This document shows positions 1 to 5,640 of a stretch of 5,764 nucleotides of DNA, piece by piece; the first letter of the stretch is position 1; every line of letters begins with the position of its first letter. Under the pieces are notes generated by a model, which searched no databases, was not told the DNA's origin, and saw only the letters and a program-made list of their open reading frames with translations. Made by a program: the position numbers and the translations under genes. This DNA comes from Treponema sp. (GTDB lineage Bacteria; Spirochaetota; Spirochaetia; Treponematales; Breznakiellaceae): positions 1 to 5,764 of the forward strand of contig JAIRLZ010000278.1 in assembly GCA_031259035.1 (NCBI GenBank), given 5' to 3'.

Positions 1-105
1 AACTGGAATGCGTCAGGCCGCGGTTTCAAGTGGACAAAAGAACCGGAAGAAATCCTTGCGAACATTCAGAAAGCCCGTGAAGAAATACTTATGCAGACTG
101 TATAA
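1..105 (+). CDS. IS630-family transposase, C-terminal fragment (5' end outside window)
   Basis: The frame is open from the first base to TAA at 103-105 and encodes 34 residues. The motif FKWTKEPEEILANIQKA matches the usual end of IS630-family DDE transposases, where a phrase of the type 'HNxxPKPFxWTKTxDEIL..I.RA' follows the last catalytic Glu. The catalytic DDE residues lie upstream of the window, so I cannot say whether the full enzyme is intact. In this family the protein cuts and pastes the element into TA dinucleotides. The stop lies close to the likely right end of the element; the first TA after it is at 116-117. Downstream is an antitoxin gene whose toxin partner is not seen, which suggests that the insertion removed or displaced it. 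The family call rests on a short but characteristic tail. Confidence 0.72.
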   Translation, partial: NWNASGRGFKWTKEPEEILANIQKAREEILMQTV

Positions 106-165
106 GACAGAACACTAGATATTGAAGAAAAAACTGTACAAGCGCCGCCGTCCGCAAGAGAGTGA
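106..165 (+). other. IS630 right-end junction and possible 3' stub of an interrupted upstream gene
   Basis: These 60 bases should contain the right terminal repeat of the IS630 copy and the host junction. IS630 elements are bounded by TA, and TA at 116-117 is a candidate edge. The left end is outside the window, so the repeat cannot be paired. From 118 a frame reads DIEEKTVQAPPSARE and stops at TGA 163-165, overlapping the GTG start of the next gene by four bases (GTGA). Overlap of this kind is typical of translationally coupled toxin-antitoxin pairs. The stub could be the last codons of the lost toxin, but the residues are too few to assign. Confidence 0.25.
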
Positions 166-440
166 ATGGCTTGCTTTTCCATGCGTGGGAAAGTATCGCC
201 GTCCGCCCTACAACATACCTCAATGTATCCTTGCAAGAAGATGACCCTGAATTCCTCCTGAAAACCATTGGACATATCGCCCGCTCCAAGGGCATGGTAC
301 AGCTCTCCAAGGAATTAAACCTAAACAGAAAAGGTCTGTATAAAGCCTTTTCCGAAAAGGGTAATCCGCCATTCTTGACGGTGGTAAAAGTCCTCAGCAA
401 TCTTGGGTTCCGTCTCAAAGTTGAACGGAAGGCTTCATAA
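162..440 (+). CDS. Putative addiction-module antidote protein (HigA-like, COG3636 type), helix-turn-helix antitoxin
   Basis: This 92-residue protein resembles antitoxins of the 'probable addiction module antidote' family, which neutralise a Gp49/HigB-like toxin and repress their own operon. Matching landmarks are a YLN..L..DDPEF stretch (residues 19-31), then IGHIARSKGM (36-45), a helix-turn-helix running through LSKELNLNRKGLYKAFS (about 48-64), and the family's GNP.F.TV.KVL..LG.RL.V tail (68-87). The length is normal for the family or slightly short at the N-terminus. GTG at 162 is chosen because an in-frame TGA at 123-125 leaves no ATG upstream. It overlaps a preceding TGA, which points to translational coupling; no strong Shine-Dalgarno sequence is visible. 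No toxin gene lies immediately up- or downstream, so this is an orphan antitoxin, probably left behind by the IS630 insertion. The family assignment is fairly sure; activity is not. Confidence 0.75.
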   Translation: MNGLLFHAWESIAVRPTTYLNVSLQEDDPEFLLKTIGHIARSKGMVQLSKELNLNRKGLYKAFSEKGNPPFLTVVKVLSNLGFRLKVERKAS

Positions 441-511
441 CAATACCCGTCTGAAAAAGGGGACAGGGCGGCGGGCTAGGAGTTTGTTGCGCTTCGCGCC
501 CCAAACCGGAG

Positions 512-525
512 AAAACGCGCGTTTT
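512..525. repeat. 14-base perfect palindrome AAAACGCGCGTTTT
   Basis: The sequence equals its own reverse complement. It sits in a block of alternating GC-rich and A/T runs after the antitoxin gene. It is immediately followed by TGCGCC. It could be a protein-binding site or part of a dispersed intergenic repeat; no function can be read from it. Confidence 0.6.
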
Positions 526-553
526 TGCGCCTTTTCTTCCGCTCAAACTCCGC

Positions 554-589
554 CGAACCTTCGGTTCGCAAACCAAAGGTTCGCAAACC
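554..589. repeat. Small hairpin overlapping a 12-base direct repeat
   Basis: CGAACC (554-559) and GGTTCG (563-568) form a six-pair stem around TTC. The sequence GGTTCGCAAACC occurs at 563-574 and again at 578-589, separated by AAA (period 15). There is no T-run after the stem, so it is not a standard terminator. It resembles a fragment of an interspersed intergenic repeat. Confidence 0.6.
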
Positions 590-714
590 CCCAGAATCAT
601 GGAAGCCCAAGCGGTGGTGAAAGGGCTTGCCGGCGGCGGCTATGGGGACAATCAAAGAAATCGAAGGCGAAGCGGCGTCCCGCAAGAGAACGCCCCCATT
701 TTACAGCAATGTAG

Positions 715-864
715 CTTTCTAAACCCTCTATAAACTTATTAAAGTATGAAAGGCAATCAAACGAAGCCATAGTTGATGTAAAAGAAGGGCATGTCAAAGG
801 CTTTCCGGCGGTTAAACAAGCGGCTTTCTGGAAAAACAGCGGGTTCTCCGAAATGTCCGTCTAA
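715..864 (+). pseudogene. Possible remnant of a small gene, unidentified (perhaps antitoxin-like)
   Basis: Between TAG at 712-714 and TAA at 862-864 one frame is open for 49 codons and reads like real protein in its central part (KYERQSNEAIVDVKEGHVKG, from about 742). It has no ATG near its beginning; the only in-frame ATG is seven bases before its stop. The charged helix followed by a 'VKGF.(S/A)V' type phrase recalls the C-terminal ends of short antitoxins such as RelB/DinJ-like proteins, but the match is only by impression. The upstream frames (ATG at 599 and at 642) are in different phases and end at 733 and 722, consistent with a frameshifted gene. It may equally be chance. Confidence 0.25.
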
Positions 865-952
865 TCCAACGCCATAACCGGCTTCCCTTCCATCCCTACG
901 GCGCGCGTTTCCCCCGCCTCACGGCAGTCTTCCGTGGCCGTCCCGTTCGTCT

Positions 953-968
953 GCGGCCATATGGCCGC
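953..968. repeat. 16-base perfect palindrome GCGGCCATATGGCCGC
   Basis: All eight base pairs match, with no spacer. The element lies inside the non-coding GC-rich block and is far from any promoter I can recognise. It could be a dimeric-protein binding site or a by-product of GC-rich composition. Confidence 0.55.
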
Positions 969-1166
969 GGCTTGCCCCGGTCGTTTTGTCCGTCTCCTCA
1001 GCTTCGCCGCCGCCTTTCCCCCGCCCTCCCGCAGACACGCATATATGAGCCGCGCCTTGCTCCTCTTCAAGCCGGTCATAATGGCGCCGCTTCGGTTTTA
1101 TCCGGCGTTCGTCCGTTTGTTTGCCACCGCTTTTTTGCTCCAGCGTAGGGCTGTGGCAATGCGGGC

Positions 1167-1197
1167 GCTTGACTTCTATGGGTATTGGCTTGACTTC
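1167..1197. repeat. Direct repeat GCTTGACTTC, two copies
   Basis: Copies are at 1167-1176 and 1188-1197, giving a period of 21 bases, about two helical turns. Both lie on the same face of the DNA, a spacing seen in activator sites, but no promoter can be placed next to them with confidence. Confidence 0.4.
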
Positions 1198-1302
1198 ATA
1201 GTCTTTCTTCGCCCCACAGTTGTCATTTCCCCTTTATCATTCTTGTAGATCACCACCGGAAAACATAAAAAAATAACATAAAAAATTGTATACCGTGTAA
1301 CG

Positions 1303-1327
1303 TTTATGCTCCTCTACTGGTTATTAT
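1303..1327 (+). promoter_or_regulatory. Weak candidate promoter for a tonB leader transcript
   Basis: TATTAT at 1322-1327 matches five of six bases of a -10 box. Upstream, TTTATG (1303-1308) is too close (13 bases) and GTAACG (1297-1302) is too far (19 bases) and weak, so no good -35 box exists. On the minus strand the same site contains a perfect TATAAT (1323-1328), also without a clear -35. If used on the plus strand, the RNA would begin near 1334 and carry the terminator hairpin before tonB. Confidence 0.22.
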
Positions 1328-1356
1328 AGTACATTCCTCCTATAAGACATATATAT

Positions 1357-1401
1357 AATACCGTCGCCGTTCTCCTCCTTTCGGCGACGGTATTTTTTTT
1401 T
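1357..1401 (+). terminator. Intrinsic terminator (or attenuator) upstream of tonB
   Basis: AATACCGTCGCCG (1357-1369) pairs perfectly with CGGCGACGGTATT (1382-1394), a 13-base-pair stem closing a 12-base loop. It is followed by an uninterrupted T-run to 1401, which overlaps the end of the stem. This is a textbook rho-independent terminator acting on plus-strand transcription. No gene ends shortly before it, so it either blocks read-through from the left or acts as an attenuator in the leader of tonB, whose start codon is 50 bases downstream. The loop contains CCTCCTTT (1374-1381), identical to the typical 3' end of 16S rRNA; on the minus strand this reads as a perfect Shine-Dalgarno sequence. 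Confidence 0.85.
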
Positions 1402-1407
1402 GCGCCA

Positions 1408-1436
1408 TTGCCTTTTTTAGTGAAAACCGGTATTGT
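1408..1436 (+). promoter_or_regulatory. Candidate tonB promoter between terminator and start codon
   Basis: TTGCCT (1408-1413) and TATTGT (1431-1436) are spaced by 17 bases and each match four of six consensus positions. Transcription would start around 1443, giving a leader of only about nine bases and no ribosome-binding site. This is the only promoter that would let tonB escape the hairpin just upstream. The -10 region lies in ATTGTATAC (1432-1440), a nonamer that also occurs at 1285-1293. Confidence 0.25.
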
Positions 1437-1451
1437 ATACGCATCGCCCGA

Positions 1452-2093
1452 ATGAACACAAACAGAACAAGGCTCATCATCTTCATATTTGTCGGCGCTT
1501 TGCATGCGTTTCTCCTCTTTTTCATAGCGTTTAAGATAAACACGGCGGTCACAAATGAGGAACCCGCGCCTAAAGTGATGAAACTGGCGGATATTCGGGA
1601 AGACACGCCGCCACCGCCACTCCCGCCTCCGCCCATCCGCAAGGCGGCGCCTCCTTCGCAAAAAACCGTATCCGCAGTCGCGGAAAACATGATCGCAACC
1701 GATGAACCGCCCGCAGATCAGGTGATAGGCGAGCCTGAATCCGCGGCCTACGATGTTGAACCTGCGGACATTGAACCTGCCATAGAGTTTCTTCCCCAAC
1801 ATAAAATATCGGTCCCACCGGGGTTGTCCGAGGATCAGATACGCAAAAACACGGAGTATCCTGCCATCGCCCTGCGTTCCGGCGTCGAAGGCGCCGTAAT
1901 TCTGGAGCTTTTTATCGACAATAAGGGAGAAATCAGGCGGATCAATGTATTGAAGGAAGACCCCTCTGATCGCGGTTTCGCCGAAGCCGCGGTGAATGCA
2001 TTCAGGAACATAACGGCTGTTCCGGCTGAATCGAATGGCGTCGCGGTCGCGGTACGCTACCGGTATCCGGTGCGGTTTAAGATTAAACGGTGA
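1452..2093 (+). CDS. tonB: TonB-family energy transducer
   Basis: TonB links the proton-motive-force-driven ExbB-ExbD complex of the inner membrane to TonB-dependent receptors in the outer membrane, powering uptake of ligands such as siderophores or cobalamin. The 213-residue protein has the full layout. A short basic N-terminus precedes one membrane anchor (about residues 8-27) carrying His18, which corresponds to the conserved anchor His of E. coli TonB; the partner Ser four residues earlier is Val here. A periplasmic proline-rich spacer follows (PPPPLPPPP at 53-61, with EP/PA-rich acidic sequence to about 115), then the C-terminal domain (about 125-213) with the YP motif at 136-137, VEGAVILELFIDNKGEI and a closing YPVRFKI. 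ATG 1452 is right because the anchor begins almost at once. No Shine-Dalgarno sequence precedes it. A terminator hairpin stands 50 bases upstream. exbB and exbD are not in the window. The large minus-strand frame across this gene is an antisense shadow. Confidence 0.93.
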   Translation: MNTNRTRLIIFIFVGALHAFLLFFIAFKINTAVTNEEPAPKVMKLADIREDTPPPPLPPPPIRKAAPPSQKTVSAVAENMIATDEPPADQVIGEPESAAYDVEPADIEPAIEFLPQHKISVPPGLSEDQIRKNTEYPAIALRSGVEGAVILELFIDNKGEIRRINVLKEDPSDRGFAEAAVNAFRNITAVPAESNGVAVAVRYRYPVRFKIKR

Positions 2094-2113
2094 TCCGGTT
2101 TCAAAGCGCGCCT

Positions 2114-2139
2114 GCCAATGGCAAATCGCCAATGGCAAA
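2114..2139. repeat. Tandem direct repeat GCCAATGGCAAA x2 in the convergent intergenic gap
   Basis: Copies are at 2114-2125 and 2128-2139 (period 14). They lie in the 94-base gap between the 3' ends of tonB and the permease gene. Each copy contains the small inverted motif GCCA-A-TGGC. I see no proper intrinsic terminator for either gene in this gap. Confidence 0.6.
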
Positions 2140-2187
2140 CCGCCGCCAGCATACGCCAAAGGACGCCGCGCCCCGCAAGTTAAAAAA

Positions 2188-5100
2188 CTATTCCGCTCCT
2201 TTCATGGATTCCGCCATCTTTATGTTCCGCAGTTTTGGCAGCATGAGAAGATCAACGGCGGCTGAAAAAAGCAGCGTGATAACGCCGGAAAACACGAAAC
2301 CAAGACTGGAAATGTCCCTTCCGAACATGAGATCCGCGTTCTCCGCAACGCCGATGATAAAACGGTGCAATGGAACGCCCAAAAACAAGCCCACTCCGGC
2401 GCCTATCACGCTCAACGCCGTGATCTCCCTAAAAATATAAGCTGCCGCTTCGCTTTGATGAAACCCAAGCACCCGCAATGTGGCGATTTCCCGCTTCCGC
2501 TCGTTGATATTGATGTTGGTGAGGTTGTAAATGACCAGCATCGCAAGGCAGCCTGACGCGACAATCAGGATAATCACCACAAAATTGATGCTGTTGAGCA
2601 GGTTGTTGTAAGAGACTTGGGTTTGCGAAGTGAACGAAAGCATCATCACGGCGTCGTTGGAGAGCATGTGCGCGGTGAAGATGTTTTGAGCGCGCTCTTC
2701 ACGTATGCCGGTGATCGCCAATACGGTTCGGAACTGGAGGTTTTCTTCGCCGCCTCCCTGTCTGAAAGCGCTCTTATAAGCCGCGCTTCCAATGTAGCAG
2801 TATATCCCCACATAATTTTCCGTAACCCCCGACAGCCTGAATTCGCCGCTTTTCCCGTCCGCGTTCTCTATGGTGAACGCATCGCCTATGCTCAAACCAA
2901 GCCGTTCAGCCGCCTTTTCTGTCAAGACAACAGAATTTTCGGTGAAGGCAAGGGCTTTTTTTGTTTTTCTGTCCCTCAAATTGATAAAATTAGGGAAAGC
3001 GTCCACAGATTGAGGGATCATGAGCGACGCTCCGAGTCTTTCATCACCGCTCTCGATGAAACCCGCTTCGCTATGAACCGCAATCCAGCGGCTCTCATCA
3101 TCAATGCCGTCAAACGCTTCTGACTTGAGTTCAATGCGGACATCGTAGAGAAGAATATCGGAAAATTCGGTACGGGCGATGTCAACGATGGAATCTCTCA
3201 AACCAAACCCGGCCACCATGAGCGCGGTGCAACCCGCTATGCCGGTAATAGTCATAAAAAAATGCCGCTTCTGGCGGATAAGGTTGCGCGCCGTAACCTT
3301 GTAGGTGAATTTCATCCGTTTCCAAATGAAGCCGATATATTCAAGCAGGATGCGTTTGCCTGCTTTCGGGGCGCGCGGCAGCATGAGGGCTGACGGCCTT
3401 TCCCACAGCGAATGGCAACAGGCGCCTATGGTCGCTGTTGTGGTGGAGGCAAGCATAAGGGCGCATGAGATGAGTCCAAAGCCCCAGTTGAAAACCGTCA
3501 CAAGGGGCGGCAAATGGTACAAGGTTCCGAATGCGTTGTAAATGGCTATGGGAAGCGCCCTAAACCCGATGACCATGCCCACGGCGGAACCCGCAACGCC
3601 GGTTGCGCCGCAATACACGAGGTACTTCACAAGAATCACCCGTTTCCGGTATCCAAGGGCTTTGAGCACGCCGATTTGGGTTCGTTCCTCAGAGACCATG
3701 CGCGTCATGGTGGTGAGCGCCACAAGCGCCGCAATCAGGAGAAAAAACACCGGAAACACCGTCGCCACGTCATTGATTTTTTCGGCGTTGCTCTTATACA
3801 CGGCGGCCCCCACATTGCTGTTGCGGTCGAACACATACCACATGGGCAGCGGGATGTCTATTTCAATGGGTTGCGAGCGGGCGTCTTCTATTTTTTCAGC
3901 GCCGCGCCGCAGTTCCGACTCGGCGTTTCTCTTTTCCCGCGCAAATCGCGCCTCGCCCGCAACGAGTTCTTTCCGCGCGTCTAGCAGCTTCTGTCTGTTC
4001 AACGCGATTTCCTCCTCGCCCGCGGCGATGTCCGCTTCCCGCGCCGCCAGTTCCTGTTCAGCGGACGTGAATTCCGCTGACGCCCGCCGCCTGCCTTCCT
4101 CAAGTTCCGTCCGCCCCCGCCGCAACGCGGCTTCCTGTTCCGCGACAGTTTGAACGCCCGCGTTGTACGCCGCGACTCCCTCATCGTACTGCGCTACCGC
4201 CTCTTTCGCTTTCTTGTTCATCATAAGAAACCGCGAAGCGCGCGCTTTTTCGACCTGATCCCGCGTCGCGTCAAGCTGCGCCTTGCTTTCGGCGAGGGTT
4301 CGCTTCGCCTTTGTAATTTCCGCCTCCCCGTCCGCGATAGCCCTCTCGTTGACCGTGAGTTCCCGCTCCGCTTGCGCTTTTTCATGCGCAAGCCGCTCCC
4401 ATCCTTGTGCTATTTGACGCTTTCCATCCTCTATTTGCGCTTTAGCCTCAGCGAGCCGCGCTTCTCCATCCGCGATCTCAGACGCGGCGGCGTCCAACCG
4501 CTTTCTACCCCGCTCAAGCTCGCCATAGGCGAGCGCCTTTCCCTTTTCGTATTCGGCTTCCGCTTCGGCGAGCGCTTCGTTTTTTTTTCGCTCCGCAATC
4601 GTTTGCGCTTCCGCGAGAATTTCCCGCCGCCTGACCGCAGAGCGTTCTTTGCCAAAGGCTTCGATTTGTTCAACCGCCCTGTCAACAAACTCCTGATACG
4701 CGGGAGAGAAGGATTCCAGGGCGGCGGCGTCTTTCAGGGCGATGAAAAAATCGGTGTATGCGGCGAGGCTGTAACACCGCCTGTCAACGTACACAACCAT
4801 ATCAAGGCTTCCGCTTCCCGCGGTACTCGGCTCCCGTTCCATTGACAGGAAGAGCGGACTTTTGGCGATTCCGGCGACCGTATACTCAATCACGCTGAAA
4901 GCGTCGCCAAGCGTTTCAAACGAGTCGTTGTATTGGAGGGTTTCCTCTGATATGGAGATTTTGGCGCCTACCGGCGGCGTGGCAAGACTCCCCCCGCCCT
5001 GCTGTACGAGACATTCATTAGGGGTTTGCGGCATCCTGCCTTCGACTATCTCCAATTTATTAAGGTACATGCGCTCAAGGGGAAGTCCGTACATACGGGC

Positions 5101-5424
5101 GACCAGCGTTTCATCCGTCTCCACCGTGACAAGCGCGTCAAGCGCACAGACGCCCATCACCCGCTCAACCGCGTCAAGAGCGGCAAGTTCCTGTTCGTCG
5201 GCCTGAGTCAACCCCATGGAACCCTTGACAAAAACATCCATCATAGAAGCCTGGTCAAAATAGCGGTCAACCGACAGCAACATGTCCGGCGTAGTGGCGA
5301 GCAATCCGGCTAGAAAACCCACGCCCAGCGCTACGATCCCAAAAATGGCCATAAATCTGCCGAGACTGCCGCGAATTTCACGAATGATGGTTAGTATGTA
5401 TGTTCCGCCTATTTCTTTTGACAT
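2188..5424 (-). CDS. ABC transporter permease, FtsX/MacB-like, with long coiled-coil insertion
   Basis: This is a 1078-residue inner-membrane permease of the MacB/FtsX superfamily (COG0577 type). Such proteins work with a cytoplasmic ATPase, often moving lipids or peptides or signalling across the envelope rather than pumping through a pore. It has two halves. Half one has an N-terminal helix (about 24-44), an extracytoplasmic MacB-like domain (46-260), a coiled-coil insert (about 262-518), and an FtsX module with three helices (553-573, 602-626, 642-666). Half two has a helix (721-741), a second extracytoplasmic domain (745-935) without an insert, and another FtsX module (946-967, 1001-1021, 1041-1062). 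Coupling segments typical of the family follow the first helix of each module: EERTQIGVLKALGYRKR (579-595) and NERKREIATLRVLGF (974-988). ATG 5424 fits the family's usual N-terminus (REIRGSLGRFMAIF); no clear Shine-Dalgarno sequence precedes it. A promoter candidate lies at 5482-5510. No ATPase gene is beside it; an IS30 end lies about 115 bases upstream. The substrate is unknown. Confidence 0.95.
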   Translation of the reverse strand: MSKEIGGTYILTIIREIRGSLGRFMAIFGIVALGVGFLAGLLATTPDMLLSVDRYFDQASMMDVFVKGSMGLTQADEQELAALDAVERVMGVCALDALVTVETDETLVARMYGLPLERMYLNKLEIVEGRMPQTPNECLVQQGGGSLATPPVGAKISISEETLQYNDSFETLGDAFSVIEYTVAGIAKSPLFLSMEREPSTAGSGSLDMVVYVDRRCYSLAAYTDFFIALKDAAALESFSPAYQEFVDRAVEQIEAFGKERSAVRRREILAEAQTIAERKKNEALAEAEAEYEKGKALAYGELERGRKRLDAAASEIADGEARLAEAKAQIEDGKRQIAQGWERLAHEKAQAERELTVNERAIADGEAEITKAKRTLAESKAQLDATRDQVEKARASRFLMMNKKAKEAVAQYDEGVAAYNAGVQTVAEQEAALRRGRTELEEGRRRASAEFTSAEQELAAREADIAAGEEEIALNRQKLLDARKELVAGEARFAREKRNAESELRRGAEKIEDARSQPIEIDIPLPMWYVFDRNSNVGAAVYKSNAEKINDVATVFPVFFLLIAALVALTTMTRMVSEERTQIGVLKALGYRKRVILVKYLVYCGATGVAGSAVGMVIGFRALPIAIYNAFGTLYHLPPLVTVFNWGFGLISCALMLASTTTATIGACCHSLWERPSALMLPRAPKAGKRILLEYIGFIWKRMKFTYKVTARNLIRQKRHFFMTITGIAGCTALMVAGFGLRDSIVDIARTEFSDILLYDVRIELKSEAFDGIDDESRWIAVHSEAGFIESGDERLGASLMIPQSVDAFPNFINLRDRKTKKALAFTENSVVLTEKAAERLGLSIGDAFTIENADGKSGEFRLSGVTENYVGIYCYIGSAAYKSAFRQGGGEENLQFRTVLAITGIREERAQNIFTAHMLSNDAVMMLSFTSQTQVSYNNLLNSINFVVIILIVASGCLAMLVIYNLTNININERKREIATLRVLGFHQSEAAAYIFREITALSVIGAGVGLFLGVPLHRFIIGVAENADLMFGRDISSLGFVFSGVITLLFSAAVDLLMLPKLRNIKMAESMKGAE
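4580..4588 (-). repeat. A9 homopolymer in the permease reading frame
   Basis: The coding strand reads CGA AAA AAA AAC across residues 279-282, at the beginning of the coiled-coil insert. Nine adenines in a row are prone to replication and transcription slippage. Moving one base back leads to a TGA at the level of residues 303-304, so slippage would yield a short product with one membrane helix and the first extracytoplasmic domain. The tract may also be accidental, since Lys and Asn codons are A-rich. Confidence 0.5.
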
Positions 5425-5439
5425 AATGTTTATGTATGC

Positions 5440-5461
5440 GCGGCGATCCTATTGGCGCCGC
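5440..5461 (-). promoter_or_regulatory. Leader hairpin before the permease start
   Basis: On the minus strand GCGGCG (5461-5456) pairs with CGCCGC (5445-5440), leaving a ten-base loop CCAATAGGAT. The hairpin would lie in the 5' leader, ending 15 bases before the ATG. The only Shine-Dalgarno-like bases in the leader (AGGA) lie in this loop, too far from the ATG in linear sequence. It may affect translation, but this is inference from structure only. Confidence 0.35.
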
Positions 5462-5481
5462 TGACGCTGGAATCACATTCC

Positions 5482-5510
5482 ATAATACGGGTATTGCGGG
5501 TTAGGCGCAA
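5482..5510 (-). promoter_or_regulatory. Candidate sigma-70-type promoter of the permease gene
   Basis: Read on the minus strand, TTGCGC (5510-5505) and TATTAT (5487-5482) are separated by exactly 17 bases. The -10 box matches five of six consensus positions and the -35 box three of six. Transcription would start near 5475, about 50 bases before the ATG. The site lies between the gene and the IS30 element and is not part of the IS30 coding frame, so the permease can be transcribed without an upstream ATPase gene. Confidence 0.42.
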
Positions 5511-5632
5511 TGGCTAGTTGGCTAATATGCCGCCGATTATGTAAGGCCCATTTTTTTTTGAAGTGCGAAAATAGAGGGACATAGAAACGGCATCGTAAAC
5601 ACGGTAGAATAAAGTTGCAAAACCAATCTATC

Positions 5633-5637
5633 GGAGG
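5633..5637 (+). promoter_or_regulatory. Shine-Dalgarno GGAGG before the IS30 transposase frame
   Basis: GGAGG is followed by AGAACGAAGCCG. The expected start would be at ACG 5641 (3-base spacing) or at AAG 5644 (6-base spacing). Neither is a standard start codon, yet the site is otherwise ideal and marks where translation of the family's N-terminus should begin. Confidence 0.5.
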
Positions 5638-5640
5638 AGA

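Larger units (their letters stand above)
441..1320. other. Gene-poor, degenerate stretch with short repeats
   Basis: I see no intact gene here. Several frames on both strands stay open for 60-105 codons, but they lack ribosome-binding sites, overlap one another, and give low-complexity products rich in Arg, Ala and Pro. What can be seen: a 14-base palindrome at 512-525, a hairpin and a 12-base direct repeat at 554-589, a possible coding remnant at 715-864, a 16-base palindrome at 953-968, and a 10-base direct repeat at 1167-1197. On the minus strand a frame from 1233 down to 919 starts with a weak zinc-ribbon-like stretch (VKRPHCHSP) that may be a decayed transposase N-terminus. The far end (1260-1300) is AT-rich. 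Confidence 0.5.

Noticed and set aside
861..1079. 72-codon minus-strand frame
   Set aside because: Very basic, low-complexity product, no Shine-Dalgarno sequence, overlaps the equally open frame from 1233.
934..1248. 104-codon plus-strand open frame in the gene-poor region
   Set aside because: No ribosome-binding site, and it overlaps open frames on the other strand. Its hydrophobic Ala/Phe/Arg-rich product shows no recognisable membrane-protein pattern.
1314..2159. 281-codon minus-strand open frame opposite tonB
   Set aside because: The plus strand carries a complete TonB with anchor, proline-rich spacer and YP-motif domain. The antisense product is Arg/Gly-rich, has no domain I recognise, and follows from the composition of the TonB gene.
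4150..4845. 231-codon plus-strand open frame opposite the permease coiled coil
   Set aside because: It mirrors the Ala/Glu/Arg-rich coiled-coil codons and gives a repetitive Arg/Leu/Phe product without a ribosome-binding site. Shorter plus-strand frames at 2617-3123, 3514-3984 and 3542-4153 are rejected for the same reason.
1452..5424. TonB and permease as one functional system
   Set aside because: The genes are convergent, have separate upstream signals and belong to families that do not normally act together. Proximity alone is not enough.
5425..5504. Minus-strand frame ending five bases before the permease ATG, possibly the tail of an ABC ATPase
   Set aside because: It is blocked by a stop just upstream (TAG near 5515), its residues show no ATPase C-terminal signature, and it overlaps the best promoter candidate.
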